A program made the translations under genes and the position numbers. A DNA stretch of 23,702 nt from Limnochordia bacterium (GTDB lineage: Bacteria > Bacillota > Limnochordia > DUMW01), in the NCBI GenBank assembly GCA_023230925.1, contig JALNWK010000043.1, positions 1 to 23,702 of the forward strand, read 5' to 3'. Under the pieces are notes generated by a model. It was not told where the DNA came from. It saw only the letters and a program-made list of their open reading frames with translations, and did not search any database. Positions 7,522-15,427 of the stretch are shown in pieces. How positions within the stretch are numbered: position 1 is the first letter of the stretch; each line of letters begins with the position of its first letter.

Positions 7522-8058
7522 ATGACCATTCTTGATCGAGTACTAGTTCTTCTTGGTGCATTGGTGTTTGCCGTTTTTGGCTTTCTGCTCTTTTTTATTG
7601 CTGGGGGATGGGATCCTTCCCTTGCCCTAGGCGATCTGGTGTCAACTTGGGCCACAGTTAGTACTGTGGCACCAGCTGTTTTGGGTTTTGCTGTGCTGCT
7701 TTTGGGCATCTACTTGTTTTTCTTTGCCCTAAGGGGATTACCCCAGGAACGGTTCGTTGAGCAGGAGACTAGCCTTGGAGCCGTGCGTATTTCCTTTCGC
7801 GCCTTAGAACGTTTGGTCTACAAGGCCGTGCGGGAACAATCAGGTGTGCGAGACTTGGATATTAGTCTTAAGGCAGCCCCCGAAGGACTGACGATCTCCA
7901 TTGGTCTGGAGATACATCCCGACTTGAACATTCCAAGTGTTGTCGAGGAAGTACAACGCTCCATCACGGATTACGTGCTAAAAACCACAGGAATTAATGT
8001 AGCGCGGATCTACGTGGAGGTACGCCGGATTGCACGGACCGAGCAGGCAGGGGCCTAG
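7522..8058 (+). CDS. amaP: alkaline shock response membrane anchor protein AmaP
   Basis: A 178-residue protein with two membrane helices (about 5-28 and 48-70) followed by a soluble Asp23-like domain (about 80-178, including V-V-E-E-V-Q-R-S-I near the end). This is the AmaP layout, in which the membrane part anchors Asp23 at the inner face of the cell membrane. The ribosome binding site is GAAGGGGG, 8 bases before ATG 7522. It lies 23 bases after the asp23 gene. Confidence 0.88.
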   Translation: MTILDRVLVLLGALVFAVFGFLLFFIAGGWDPSLALGDLVSTWATVSTVAPAVLGFAVLLLGIYLFFFALRGLPQERFVEQETSLGAVRISFRALERLVYKAVREQSGVRDLDISLKAAPEGLTISIGLEIHPDLNIPSVVEEVQRSITDYVLKTTGINVARIYVEVRRIARTEQAGA

Positions 8059-8088
8059 TGCTTACAAATGGGAGGGGGGGTCCTGATT

Positions 8089-8322
8089 ATGCAAGGGCAT
8101 TTCAGGGAAGTACTAATCTTGTTCCTCGCCAACAAAGGCAAGGTACTAGGTGCGATTTTGGGTCTGGTTACAGGCTTACTTTTTCTCCGCTACGGTTTTT
8201 TTAGAACTTTACTGGTGCTTTTGTGTATTGCCATCGGTTATGTTATCGGCAGAAGGCTTGATTCTGGTCAGGAATTTACTGATTTCCTGGACCGATTGCT
8301 TCACAGTCAGGATCGGAATTGA
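8089..8322 (+). CDS. DUF2273 family small membrane protein
   Basis: A 77-residue protein with two hydrophobic stretches (about 20-36 and 39-56) ending G-Y-V-I-G-R-R-L-D, and an acidic carboxy tail. It matches the DUF2273 family that almost always accompanies asp23 and amaP in Bacillota. The start is ATG 8089, preceded at 7 bases by a long GGAGGGGGGG site. An upstream in-frame ATG at 8068 would place the ribosome binding site inside the gene. Its molecular role is unknown, presumably in the Asp23/AmaP membrane assembly. Confidence 0.85.
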   Translation: MQGHFREVLILFLANKGKVLGAILGLVTGLLFLRYGFFRTLLVLLCIAIGYVIGRRLDSGQEFTDFLDRLLHSQDRN

Positions 8323-8350
8323 TCTGGGTAAGTGATATGGAGGAAGCAGG

Positions 8351-8770
8351 ATGAGTAGGCGTGTTGCCCGAGAAGGAATACTGCGGGCCCTTTTTCAGAT
8401 TGATCTTGCGGGTAGTGATGTTAACGAGGCGATCCGCTACGCGGACGAAGGGCTAGAACTTACCGAGAACGGTTTGTCATTTTTGCACGAGATTGTCCAG
8501 GGAACCTACAGTAATCTGGCGAAGATCAATAAAGTGATTGGGGATTTTGCGGTAGGGTGGACCCTGGAGCGAATGCCTACTGTTGATCGGAATATTCTAC
8601 GGGCTGCTGTTTATGAGATATTGTATCGGGAGGATATTCCCGAGAGTGTAGTTGTCAATGAAGCGGTGGAGCTGGCGAAAAAATACGGGGACGTTGACTC
8701 TCCCAGATTCATCAATGGTGTGTTAGGTAACGTAGTCCAAGCTTTCCAAGAGGAACAGTCCCCAAGGTGA
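8351..8770 (+). CDS. nusB: transcription antitermination protein NusB
   Basis: A 139-residue all-helical protein of normal NusB size. It begins S-R-R-V-A-R-E-G-I-L-R-A-L-F-Q and carries T-V-D-R-N-I-L-R-A-A-V-Y-E in the middle and V-V-N-E-A-V-E-L-A-K-K-Y-G later, all characteristic of the family. NusB with NusE (S10) binds boxA of ribosomal RNA leaders and prevents early termination. GGAGG stands before ATG 8351. The stop overlaps the ribosome binding region of the next gene, 4 bases on. Confidence 0.95.
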   Translation: MSRRVAREGILRALFQIDLAGSDVNEAIRYADEGLELTENGLSFLHEIVQGTYSNLAKINKVIGDFAVGWTLERMPTVDRNILRAAVYEILYREDIPESVVVNEAVELAKKYGDVDSPRFINGVLGNVVQAFQEEQSPR

Positions 8771-8774
8771 TAGT

Positions 8775-9704
8775 GTGTATTCCCTCGGTATAGATACAAG
8801 TTGTTATACCACATCGGTAGCATTAGTTAAGGATCGGGATCAACTGGAGCTTGACCTACGTTGTTTGCTTCAAGTACAAATAGGCAAACGGGGTTTACGC
8901 CAGTCAGATGCTTTATTCATGCATCTTCAGAATCTCCCCCTTCTCCTTGCGCAAGTCTTCGATTACGGGTACCCGATTGGATCAGTTGCAGTAACCGATC
9001 GTCCCCGCTCCCTTCAGGATTCCTATCTCCCGGTGTTTGTAGCAGGACGGACCGTCGCCCACTGTATTAGCGCCTCCTTAGGAGTGCCTCTTTTCACCTG
9101 TAGCCATCAAGCTAATCATCTGATGGCAGGTCGCTGGTCGGCCCAAGGCCCCATGGATAATCAGTTCTTGGCTTTGCATCTTTCCGGGGGGACTACTGAT
9201 CTGCTATTCGTGCAGAAGGCCGATGAAGGTTTGTTTGAGATTATCTCTCTTGGCGGGGGAGCGGATCTTCATGTGGGTCAGTTTGTGGATCGGGTGGGTG
9301 TGGCGATGGGTTTACCCTTTCCTGCAGGAAATAGACTGGAGAAATTAGCAGCCTCGGGGGATGCTGATGGTTTAGTCCTGCCCGTATCGGTGAAGGATTT
9401 AGCTGTTAGCTTCTCGGGACCAGAAGCGGCAGCCATGCGTTATTTGGAGCAAGGAGTGGTTTCCCGGGCAGATTTGGCCTTGGCTGTGCAAAAGTGTATT
9501 GCCCAGACCCTCCAAAGACTCCTGCGCAATGCTGCAAAGCATCAGTATCCAAAGCGGGTGCTGTTTGTGGGTGGGGTCAGTGCTAATCAATACATTCGCA
9601 ATTGGCTTAGCGAACACCTGACTGACTGGGATCTGTATTTTGCCGATCCCAAGTACAGTACGGATAATGCGGTGGGCACTGCACTTTGGGGACTGCGGGG
9701 GTGA
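8775..9704 (+). CDS. TsaD/Kae1/YgjD-family paralogue (peptidase M22-like)
   Basis: A 309-residue protein of the ASKHA-fold TsaD/Kae1 family. It shows an amino-terminal G-I-D-T-S-C-Y-T-T-S ATP-binding start, a C-S-H-Q-A-N-H segment whose histidines fall at residues 111 and 115 like the TsaD metal ligands, H-L-S-G-G-T-T-D near 136, G-G-V-S-A-N near 270 and a closing S-T-D-N-A-V-G motif with the third metal ligand. It is shorter than true TsaD (about 335-340) and diverged between motifs, so it is more likely a paralogue than the t6A enzyme. GTG 8775 is the start, 4 bases after nusB, and xseA begins 7 bases later. In several Bacillota folD sits between nusB and xseA; here this gene takes that place. 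Its substrate is unknown. Confidence 0.85.
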   Translation: MYSLGIDTSCYTTSVALVKDRDQLELDLRCLLQVQIGKRGLRQSDALFMHLQNLPLLLAQVFDYGYPIGSVAVTDRPRSLQDSYLPVFVAGRTVAHCISASLGVPLFTCSHQANHLMAGRWSAQGPMDNQFLALHLSGGTTDLLFVQKADEGLFEIISLGGGADLHVGQFVDRVGVAMGLPFPAGNRLEKLAASGDADGLVLPVSVKDLAVSFSGPEAAAMRYLEQGVVSRADLALAVQKCIAQTLQRLLRNAAKHQYPKRVLFVGGVSANQYIRNWLSEHLTDWDLYFADPKYSTDNAVGTALWGLRG

Positions 9705-9711
9705 TCTTACA

Positions 9712-10899
9712 TTGCAGATATATCAGGTATCAGAGCTTACTAGAATCATTAAAGGAATCCTTGAGGAGGAACCACGGCTTTTGGGGTTAGCCGTAGAGGG
9801 GGAGCTTTCGAATTTTAAGCACCACAGCTCGGGGCATATGTACTTTTCCTTAAAGGATCAAAAGAGTGTGGTTAACTGTGTCATGTTTGCCCGGCAGAAC
9901 TATGGGTTAGATTTTACCCCCCAGGATGGAATGCATGTGGTGTGTCTAGGGCAGATTGGTGTCTATGAGAAGCGCGGCGGATACCAGCTATATGTCTCAC
10001 AAATGCTAGAGGCCGGCGAAGGTGCCCTGCAAAGAGCTTTTGAAGAACTAAAGGAGAAGCTACGTAAAGAGGGTCTGTTTGATGCCGCCAGAAAACGTTC
10101 CCTGCCCTTTATGCCCCAGTGTGTCGGAGTTGTGACTTCGCCTACTGGTGCGGCGATTCGAGATATTATCAGTGTGCTCACCCGACGGCATCCAGGGATT
10201 AGGATTGTTTTGGCACCGGCTCTAGTCCAGGGAGATGGTGCTCCCCAAAGTATTGTGGATGCCCTAGGGACCATCGATTCATGGGGAGCGGCCGATGTCA
10301 TAATTGTTGGTCGGGGAGGGGGCTCCCTTGAGGAATTGTGGGCCTTTAATGATGAGCGGGTGGCCCGGGCTATTTACAGCTGTAGTGTTCCTGTGGTCTC
10401 CGCGGTGGGCCATGAAACCGATTTCACCATTGCGGATTTCGTGGCGGACCAAAGGGCACCTACTCCCTCTGCAGCTGCTGAGCTGGTAGTCCCTGATCAC
10501 CGCCAGCTGATGCAAAGATTAAAGGACATATCGTTGCGGATCCAGGTGATCATGGATCAAAGGATCCAGTCCCGTCTTGAGCATGTCAATTCTCTCTCGA
10601 AAAGACGTGCCTTGCAGTTGCCTCAGGATCAGGTTAATCAAAGGTATCAGCGTCTTGATGAACTAGGTCGGCGTCTGGAGATGGGACAACGCCAGTTGAA
10701 GACGGCCACCGACCATCGCTTAGAGAAGGTTGCTGCCCGACTGAATAGTCTTAGTCCCTTGGCTACTCTCTCGAGGGGGTATGCCATCTGTCATGATCAA
10801 ACAGGGGCGATCATTGCCAAGGTAGCCCAGATGTCCGATGTGGATGAGTTTTGGATTCAGTTTAGTGATGGGAAGACAAAGGCACGGAAGTTTTCTTGA
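9712..10899 (+). CDS. xseA: exodeoxyribonuclease VII large subunit
   Basis: A 395-residue protein. It has an amino-terminal OB-fold (about 1-100, with V-E-G-E-L-S-N-F-K-H-H-S-S-G-H), then the catalytic domain with T-S-P-T-G-A-A-I-R-D near 141, G-R-G-G-G-S-L-E-E-L-W near 201 and S-A-V-G-H-E-T-D-F-T near 230, followed by a long coiled coil and a closing L-S-R-G-Y-A motif near 355. With XseB it degrades single-stranded DNA. I choose TTG 9712 as start: it gives the usual M-x-I-Y-x-V-S-E-L-T beginning and has GGGGGTGA 7-8 bases upstream. The open frame from 9640 overlaps the previous gene. Confidence 0.94.
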   Translation: MQIYQVSELTRIIKGILEEEPRLLGLAVEGELSNFKHHSSGHMYFSLKDQKSVVNCVMFARQNYGLDFTPQDGMHVVCLGQIGVYEKRGGYQLYVSQMLEAGEGALQRAFEELKEKLRKEGLFDAARKRSLPFMPQCVGVVTSPTGAAIRDIISVLTRRHPGIRIVLAPALVQGDGAPQSIVDALGTIDSWGAADVIIVGRGGGSLEELWAFNDERVARAIYSCSVPVVSAVGHETDFTIADFVADQRAPTPSAAAELVVPDHRQLMQRLKDISLRIQVIMDQRIQSRLEHVNSLSKRRALQLPQDQVNQRYQRLDELGRRLEMGQRQLKTATDHRLEKVAARLNSLSPLATLSRGYAICHDQTGAIIAKVAQMSDVDEFWIQFSDGKTKARKFS

Positions 10900-10980
10900 G
10901 GGTATTGTATCCTGAAAAGGAGGGGGAGGAAGAAGGCTAGCCGTAGTTACTACAACTATTACGGTTGGCCCGATGAGAAC

Positions 10981-11229
10981 ATGGAACTAAACGAAATGAG
11001 CTTCGAAGATGCATATACCAAACTTGAGGGCATTGTTGAGCTTTTGGAGACCGGGGAGATGACCTTGGAACGATCCTTGGCCCTATTCGAAGAAGGGGTT
11101 GCCCTGGTCCGGCACTGTCGGTGTCTTTTAGACACGGCGGAAAAACGGGTAGAGATGATTCTTAAAGAGGATGAGCAGATTACAATAAAGGATTTTAGTG
11201 TCGAAGATAAAGGAGCGGCTTCTTTGTGA
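10981..11229 (+). CDS. xseB: exodeoxyribonuclease VII small subunit
   Basis: An 82-residue helical protein carrying the XseB signature: F-E-D-A-Y-T-K-L-E-G-I-V near the start, L-E-x-S-L-A-L-F-E-E-G-V in the middle and a final coiled piece L-L-D-T-A-E-K-R-V. It binds the XseA coiled coil. ATG 10981 is the first possible start in frame. No good ribosome binding site stands near it, while a strong purine tract (10915-10936) lies about 45 bases upstream. The stop overlaps the GTG start of ispA. Confidence 0.93.
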   Translation: MELNEMSFEDAYTKLEGIVELLETGEMTLERSLALFEEGVALVRHCRCLLDTAEKRVEMILKEDEQITIKDFSVEDKGAASL

Positions 11230-12110
11230 TTATTGAAGATTACCTGAAGGACCAGGCAACCTATGTCAATACCCTGGTCAGTACGTACCTACCCGATGTA
11301 TCATGTGAGCCTACGATATTGCATGAAGCTATGTGCTATAGTGCCTGTGATGGGGGAAAACGTCTGCGGGCTATTTTAGCCATGGAGGCTGCTGCTATTG
11401 GTGGTAGTAACCTTGAGGGCGCAGAGATCGTAGCGGTGGCAGTGGAACTTGTCCATGCCTACTCCCTCATCCATGACGATCTTCCCTGTATGGATGATGA
11501 TGATTTAAGAAGGGGTAAACCCACCAATCATAAGGTCTTTGGTGAAGCTATTGCGCTACTGGCCGGAGATGCCCTCCTGACCTACACCTTTGAGCTTCTA
11601 AGTTGTCTTCCAAAGAAGGGTGTATCGTGGGAACTAACGGTACAAGTGATCAACGAGCTGGCCCAAGCCTGCGGGAGTGGCGGGATGATTGCCGGGCAGA
11701 CCCTAGATTTACAGTGGGAGGGCAAGACTCCGTGTATTGATGTGCTCAAAAAGATCCATAGATGCAAAACCGGGGCCCTAATCCGAGGAGCAGTACGCTG
11801 TGGTGCTTTAGTCGGAGAAGCTAGTAACCAACAGTTGCAGACTCTCACGGAGTACGCGGAACACCTAGGGTTGGCATTTCAGATCACCGATGATATCCTT
11901 GATGAAATCGGGGATGCAAAGGTGATGGGCAAACCCCAAGGCAGCGACGAAGATCAGGGAAAGCAAACCTATCCTGCTATTTACGGTCTGGAGGAATCCA
12001 AGCGTCTGGCAAAGGTAGAGGTTGACCAAGCCAAAGCCCATGCAACTAAGCTGCCGGCGGGGGAGCGATTAGTCCAAATCGCTGATTTTGTCCTAGGGCG
12101 TAGTTTCTAG
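11226..12110 (+). CDS. ispA: polyprenyl (farnesyl/geranyl) diphosphate synthase
   Basis: A 294-residue trans-isoprenyl diphosphate synthase of normal length. It has a G-G-K-R-L-R substrate loop near 43, the first aspartate-rich motif D-D-L-P-C-M-D-D-D-D followed by L-R-R-G-K-P-T near 84, and the second motif D-D-I-L-D near 222. It condenses isopentenyl diphosphate with dimethylallyl and geranyl diphosphate. GTG 11226 overlaps the xseB stop, with AAAGGAG about 10 bases upstream. The gene is separated from dxs, its usual pathway neighbour, by the OLE RNA and oapA. Confidence 0.95.
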   Translation: MIIEDYLKDQATYVNTLVSTYLPDVSCEPTILHEAMCYSACDGGKRLRAILAMEAAAIGGSNLEGAEIVAVAVELVHAYSLIHDDLPCMDDDDLRRGKPTNHKVFGEAIALLAGDALLTYTFELLSCLPKKGVSWELTVQVINELAQACGSGGMIAGQTLDLQWEGKTPCIDVLKKIHRCKTGALIRGAVRCGALVGEASNQQLQTLTEYAEHLGLAFQITDDILDEIGDAKVMGKPQGSDEDQGKQTYPAIYGLEESKRLAKVEVDQAKAHATKLPAGERLVQIADFVLGRSF

Positions 12111-12235
12111 TACTGAAGATCTGTAGAAGTTAATGCCAGGGATCTGCTATGGAATGCCCGCACTTTGGGCCACATCTTGTAGGGTTTCATACGCATATGG
12201 ACGCAACTGCGGAAGGAAGCCGTCTGACCCGAGGG

Positions 12236-12264
12236 TTTTCACGCTAAATATTTTATGTTATAAT
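12236..12264 (+). promoter_or_regulatory. sigma-A promoter of the OLE RNA
   Basis: A consensus -10 TATAAT (12259-12264) is preceded, after exactly 17 bases, by TTTTCA (12236-12241; 4 of 6 matches to the -35 consensus). A start of transcription near 12271 would fall about 10 bases before the 5' arm of the RNA's closing helix. The sequence from the ispA stop (12110) to here contains no gene and no clear terminator, so read-through from ispA is also possible. Confidence 0.75.
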
Positions 12265-12270
12265 GTGTCT

Positions 12271-12907
12271 ACATCTGGAGCGGGCGGCGCAGTATCCTAG
12301 TCAGCACCCGCGCTTTTGAAGACGGGGCTAAAAATCCGTCAAAGGGCACATCGATGAAGTCCTTGGTGGTGGCTGCCGACGCCCAGTCGGGAGCTGTTGC
12401 TGGGGGTTAAGAAGAGAGGGCAATCTACAATGGCATGTAGAAATTGACCCTGTCTTCGCGGAGACCCAAGTGTGTGGGCAAACCACAATTGGATTGTCTA
12501 CGGCTTGGGCTAGAACCTGCACGTGGTATCAGCTTAGGATCTTGATGCTAGGTGCAGCGTAGCCTGCCTTGAGTGGTATGGTTGGGATAACAGGATCAAG
12601 GCGATTTCCGAAGGCCAAGGATATCGCCCTTTGCTGTTTGAAAGGCATACTGCAAAAGAGGCTAGAAAGCGATGGCGTGTTGTTGAGGAAAACTCCTAGG
12701 CTGTCCCTTGTTGCTCAGATTGGGGATTGCGGTGTGTACTAAGTGGTAATCTAGCTCCGCCTTTGGTGACAAGGCGGAAGAACGGGAAAGGGGAAACCGC
12801 CCGGCGGTAACGCCAGGGAACGTTCTTGGGAAAACCTGCTGGACCTATGGCACAATGTTTACTCAATCTGAGGCCGCCCGATTTTTACTATGACCTCAAG
12901 GGGTCGC
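12271..12907 (+). ncRNA. ole: OLE (ornate large extremophilic) RNA
   Basis: About 637 bases without credible coding capacity. The ends join in a perfect 8-bp helix, CGGGCGGC (12281-12288) with GCCGCCCG (12873-12880). Local helices are dense: GACGG/CCGTC (12321-12325/12336-12340), CCGAC/GTCGG (12376-12380/12386-12390), CTACA/TGTAG (12425-12429/12436-12440) extended by AGGGCAAT (12417-12424)/ATTG-A-CCCT (12443-12451), TCCGCCTT/AAGGCGGA (12756-12763/12771-12778), and AAGAACG/CGTTCTT (12778-12784/12821-12827) enclosing GGCG-GTAA-CGCC (12803-12814), a GNRA loop. A last hairpin TGACC/GGTCG (12891-12906) abuts the oapA ribosome binding site. OLE RNA is about 610 bases, lies in the ispA-dxs neighbourhood of extremophilic and anaerobic Bacillota and is followed by oapA; all of this is matched. 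It forms a membrane-bound ribonucleoprotein with OapA and is tied to cold, ethanol and magnesium stress. I identify it by context, size and structure, not by a covariance search. Confidence 0.88.
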
Positions 12908-12917
12908 AAAAGGAAAC

Positions 12918-13553
12918 ATGATGAGCAAAAACAGGGCAGTTCGACATATGATCGCAACAGGTTTAACCACCTTTGTGCTTTCGGTTATTCTTTCATTGGT
13001 CAGCAAGACGATTAGTAGTAGACTGACCTTTGGGCCAAGTCTACTTTTACTTATACTTATTGTTTTCATCGGGGTTATCTTTGATATTATTGGAGTGGCA
13101 GCCACTGCTGCAAACGAGGCTCCCTTTCATGCGATGGCAGCCGATCGGGTGCACGGCGCCAAACAGGCTGTTTACCTAGTCCGCAATGCGGATAAGGTGT
13201 CCACGTTCTCCAACGATATTGTGGGGGATGTGGCCGGGACCCTATCCGGGGCGTTGGCTGCTACCATTGTTTTTCGGTTGATCATTGAACGACCGGGTCT
13301 AAATGAATCAATACTAAGTACACTGGTGATTAGTGGAGCAGCTGCCTTAACAGTGGGAGGAAAGGCGCTCGGAAAAAGCTACGCGATTAACCGGGCCAAC
13401 GATATTGTGTATCGTGTAGCCCAGATTCTATACGGGTGTAGTAGAATTCCCTTATTAGGCACTCTGTTCAATTTTGATAATAAAGTAAAGGAGAAAGCAA
13501 GGAGGCAGAAGGTGTCCAAGGAGCATACAAAGGAAAGAGGGCCAAGGCGATGA
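12918..13553 (+). CDS. oapA: OLE-associated membrane protein OapA
   Basis: A 211-residue membrane protein immediately downstream of the OLE RNA. It has predicted helices at about 14-29, 40-62, 102-122 and 133-147. Between them are the conserved-looking stretches E-A-P-F-H-A-M-A-A-D (67-76) and N-A-D-K-V (90-94), and a D-x-x-x-D motif at D100/D104 in S-N-D-I-V-G-D. The family is known for a DxxxD motif, and OapA recruits OLE RNA to the membrane. The basic carboxy tail (about 190-211, K/R-rich) is suited to RNA contact. ATG 12918 or 12921 is the start; AAAAGGA is better spaced for 12921. The stop overlaps the dxs start (ATGA). Confidence 0.88.
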   Translation: MMSKNRAVRHMIATGLTTFVLSVILSLVSKTISSRLTFGPSLLLLILIVFIGVIFDIIGVAATAANEAPFHAMAADRVHGAKQAVYLVRNADKVSTFSNDIVGDVAGTLSGALAATIVFRLIIERPGLNESILSTLVISGAAALTVGGKALGKSYAINRANDIVYRVAQILYGCSRIPLLGTLFNFDNKVKEKARRQKVSKEHTKERGPRR

Positions 13554-15427
13554 ATAGCATTTTATCACAGATTCATTCGCCCAGGGACCTAAGACAGCTT
13601 GATCTTGACCAACTCAATCAGTTGGCTAGGGAGATACGGAATTTTCTTGTTGAGACTGTCTCCCTGACCGGAGGGCACCTAGCAGCAAATCTCGGTGTTG
13701 TGGAGCTGACCATAGCTTTACATGCTGCCTTGGATTGCCCCAAGGATAAGATTATTTGGGATGTCGGTCATCAGTGTTACGTCCATAAGATCCTTACCGG
13801 AAGGAAAGATAAATTTGGCCAATTGCGTCAAATCGACGGGCTAAGCGGTTTTCCCTCACCGAAGGAAAGCCATTATGATGTATTTACCACAGGCCATGCC
13901 AGTACCTCTATTTCCGCTGCTTTGGGTCTAGCTCTTGCCAGGGATAGGCAGGGTCAAGACCACCGTGTGGTGGCGGTGATCGGTGATGGATCATTGACCG
14001 GCGGACTGGCCTTTGAAGGGCTTAACCATGCCGGAAGGCTCAATACGGATCTGCTTGTGATCCTCAACGATAACGAGATGTCCATCTCCCCCAATGTAGG
14101 GGCCCTATCTAATTACTTAACAAGACTACGTATGGAACCTACCATATCTAAGGCGCGCTATGATCTGGAGAAGATTCTAAGGCAGATCCCAGGTCTGGGC
14201 GGACCCATGGGCAAAGCGGTGGATGTGTTTAAGGATAGTATTAAGCATTTGCTTGTGCCAGGGATTTTCTTTGAAGAATTGGGTTTTACCTATCTTGGAC
14301 CAATCAATGGACATGATTTTAAGGTATTACAGAAGGCAACCAGGGAGGCCCTCAGTCGGCGGGGACCCGTTTTGGTCCATGTAATCACGGAAAAAGGGAA
14401 AGGATATCCCCCCGCGGAGGATGACCCGGCCAGATTTCATGGGGTTCGGCCCTCAAATGGTAGGATGCCCGCTTCTGCACAGACATTCAGCAAAGTGTTC
14501 GGACGGACTTTGGTGGAGCTAGCCAGGGAGAACCCCGATATTGTGGCGATTACCGCGGCCATGAAAGAAGGAACAGGGCTGGGGGACTTTGCCTCGCTTT
14601 ATCCTGAGCGGTTCTACGATGTGGGGATTGCCGAGGCCCATGCAGTGACCTTGGCCGGTGGGCTGGCCAAGGGGGGATTGCGACCGGTGGTGGCGGTATA
14701 CTCAACCTTTTTGCAGCGGGCCTACGACCAGATTATCCATGATGTGGCTTTGCAGGAGCTACCTGTGGTCCTTGTTTTGGATCGGGCAGGTATTGTTGGA
14801 CAGGATGGACCGACCCACCACGGGGTCTTTGATTTATCCTATCTCCGTCATATCCCGCATCTGCAAGTTGCCGTTCCTAGTTGTGGGAAGGAGCTTGAGC
14901 AGATGCTCACTTTGGCCTTAAAGCAAGATGCACCGGTGGCAATCCGCTATCCCAGTGGACAAGCTGATGCGGTCTATGAACCGGAGCCGGTGGTGTGGGG
15001 TCAGGTAGAGGTACCAAGAGCGGGGCAGGATGTGGCCATATTCGCTGTTGGTGTAATGGTGGAACTTGCTTTAGAGGCTGCCAACTTGCTCTTGGAACAA
15101 GGAATTAGTGCAGCTGTAGTGAATGTCCGATTTGTAAAGCCACTATCCGAGGAACTCTTTACCATGGCCAAGGAGTTCGGTAAAGTGGTAACTGTGGAAG
15201 ACAATGTGGTGGCGGGTGGTTTCTCTGCAGGCCTGCTAGAAGGTTTGGCAAAGCGACAGCTACACCCGTTAGTAAAGAGCATTGGTATTCCCGATCAGTT
15301 TGTAGAACACGGGTCCCGGGATGAATTACTAGCTCGGTATGGGGTTAGTCCCCAAGGAATTAAGGAAGCTGCCCTAGACTTGGTAACGGGACGTCGGATC
15401 AAGGTTAAGCAAGGTGGGGCGGAGTAG
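13550..15427 (+). CDS. dxs: 1-deoxy-D-xylulose-5-phosphate synthase
   Basis: A 625-residue thiamine-diphosphate enzyme of normal length. It shows W-D-V-G-H-Q-C-Y-V-H-K near 73, the cofactor motif G-D-G-S-L-T-G-G near 145 with N-D-N-E-M-S-I near 175, the pyrimidine-domain piece D-R-A-G-I-V-G-Q-D-G-P-T-H-H-G near 412 and the closing V-E-H-G-S-R-D-E-L-L. It joins pyruvate and glyceraldehyde 3-phosphate to start the MEP isoprenoid pathway, feeding IspA. ATG 13550 overlaps the oapA stop by 4 bases, so oapA and dxs are translationally coupled. Confidence 0.97.
   Translation: MNSILSQIHSPRDLRQLDLDQLNQLAREIRNFLVETVSLTGGHLAANLGVVELTIALHAALDCPKDKIIWDVGHQCYVHKILTGRKDKFGQLRQIDGLSGFPSPKESHYDVFTTGHASTSISAALGLALARDRQGQDHRVVAVIGDGSLTGGLAFEGLNHAGRLNTDLLVILNDNEMSISPNVGALSNYLTRLRMEPTISKARYDLEKILRQIPGLGGPMGKAVDVFKDSIKHLLVPGIFFEELGFTYLGPINGHDFKVLQKATREALSRRGPVLVHVITEKGKGYPPAEDDPARFHGVRPSNGRMPASAQTFSKVFGRTLVELARENPDIVAITAAMKEGTGLGDFASLYPERFYDVGIAEAHAVTLAGGLAKGGLRPVVAVYSTFLQRAYDQIIHDVALQELPVVLVLDRAGIVGQDGPTHHGVFDLSYLRHIPHLQVAVPSCGKELEQMLTLALKQDAPVAIRYPSGQADAVYEPEPVVWGQVEVPRAGQDVAIFAVGVMVELALEAANLLLEQGISAAVVNVRFVKPLSEELFTMAKEFGKVVTVEDNVVAGGFSAGLLEGLAKRQLHPLVKSIGIPDQFVEHGSRDELLARYGVSPQGIKEAALDLVTGRRIKVKQGGAE

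Noticed and set aside
12328..12522. A 64-codon minus-strand open frame inside the OLE region
   Set aside because: It lies within strongly paired RNA segments, has a proline/threonine/serine-rich chance-like composition, and no ribosome binding site.
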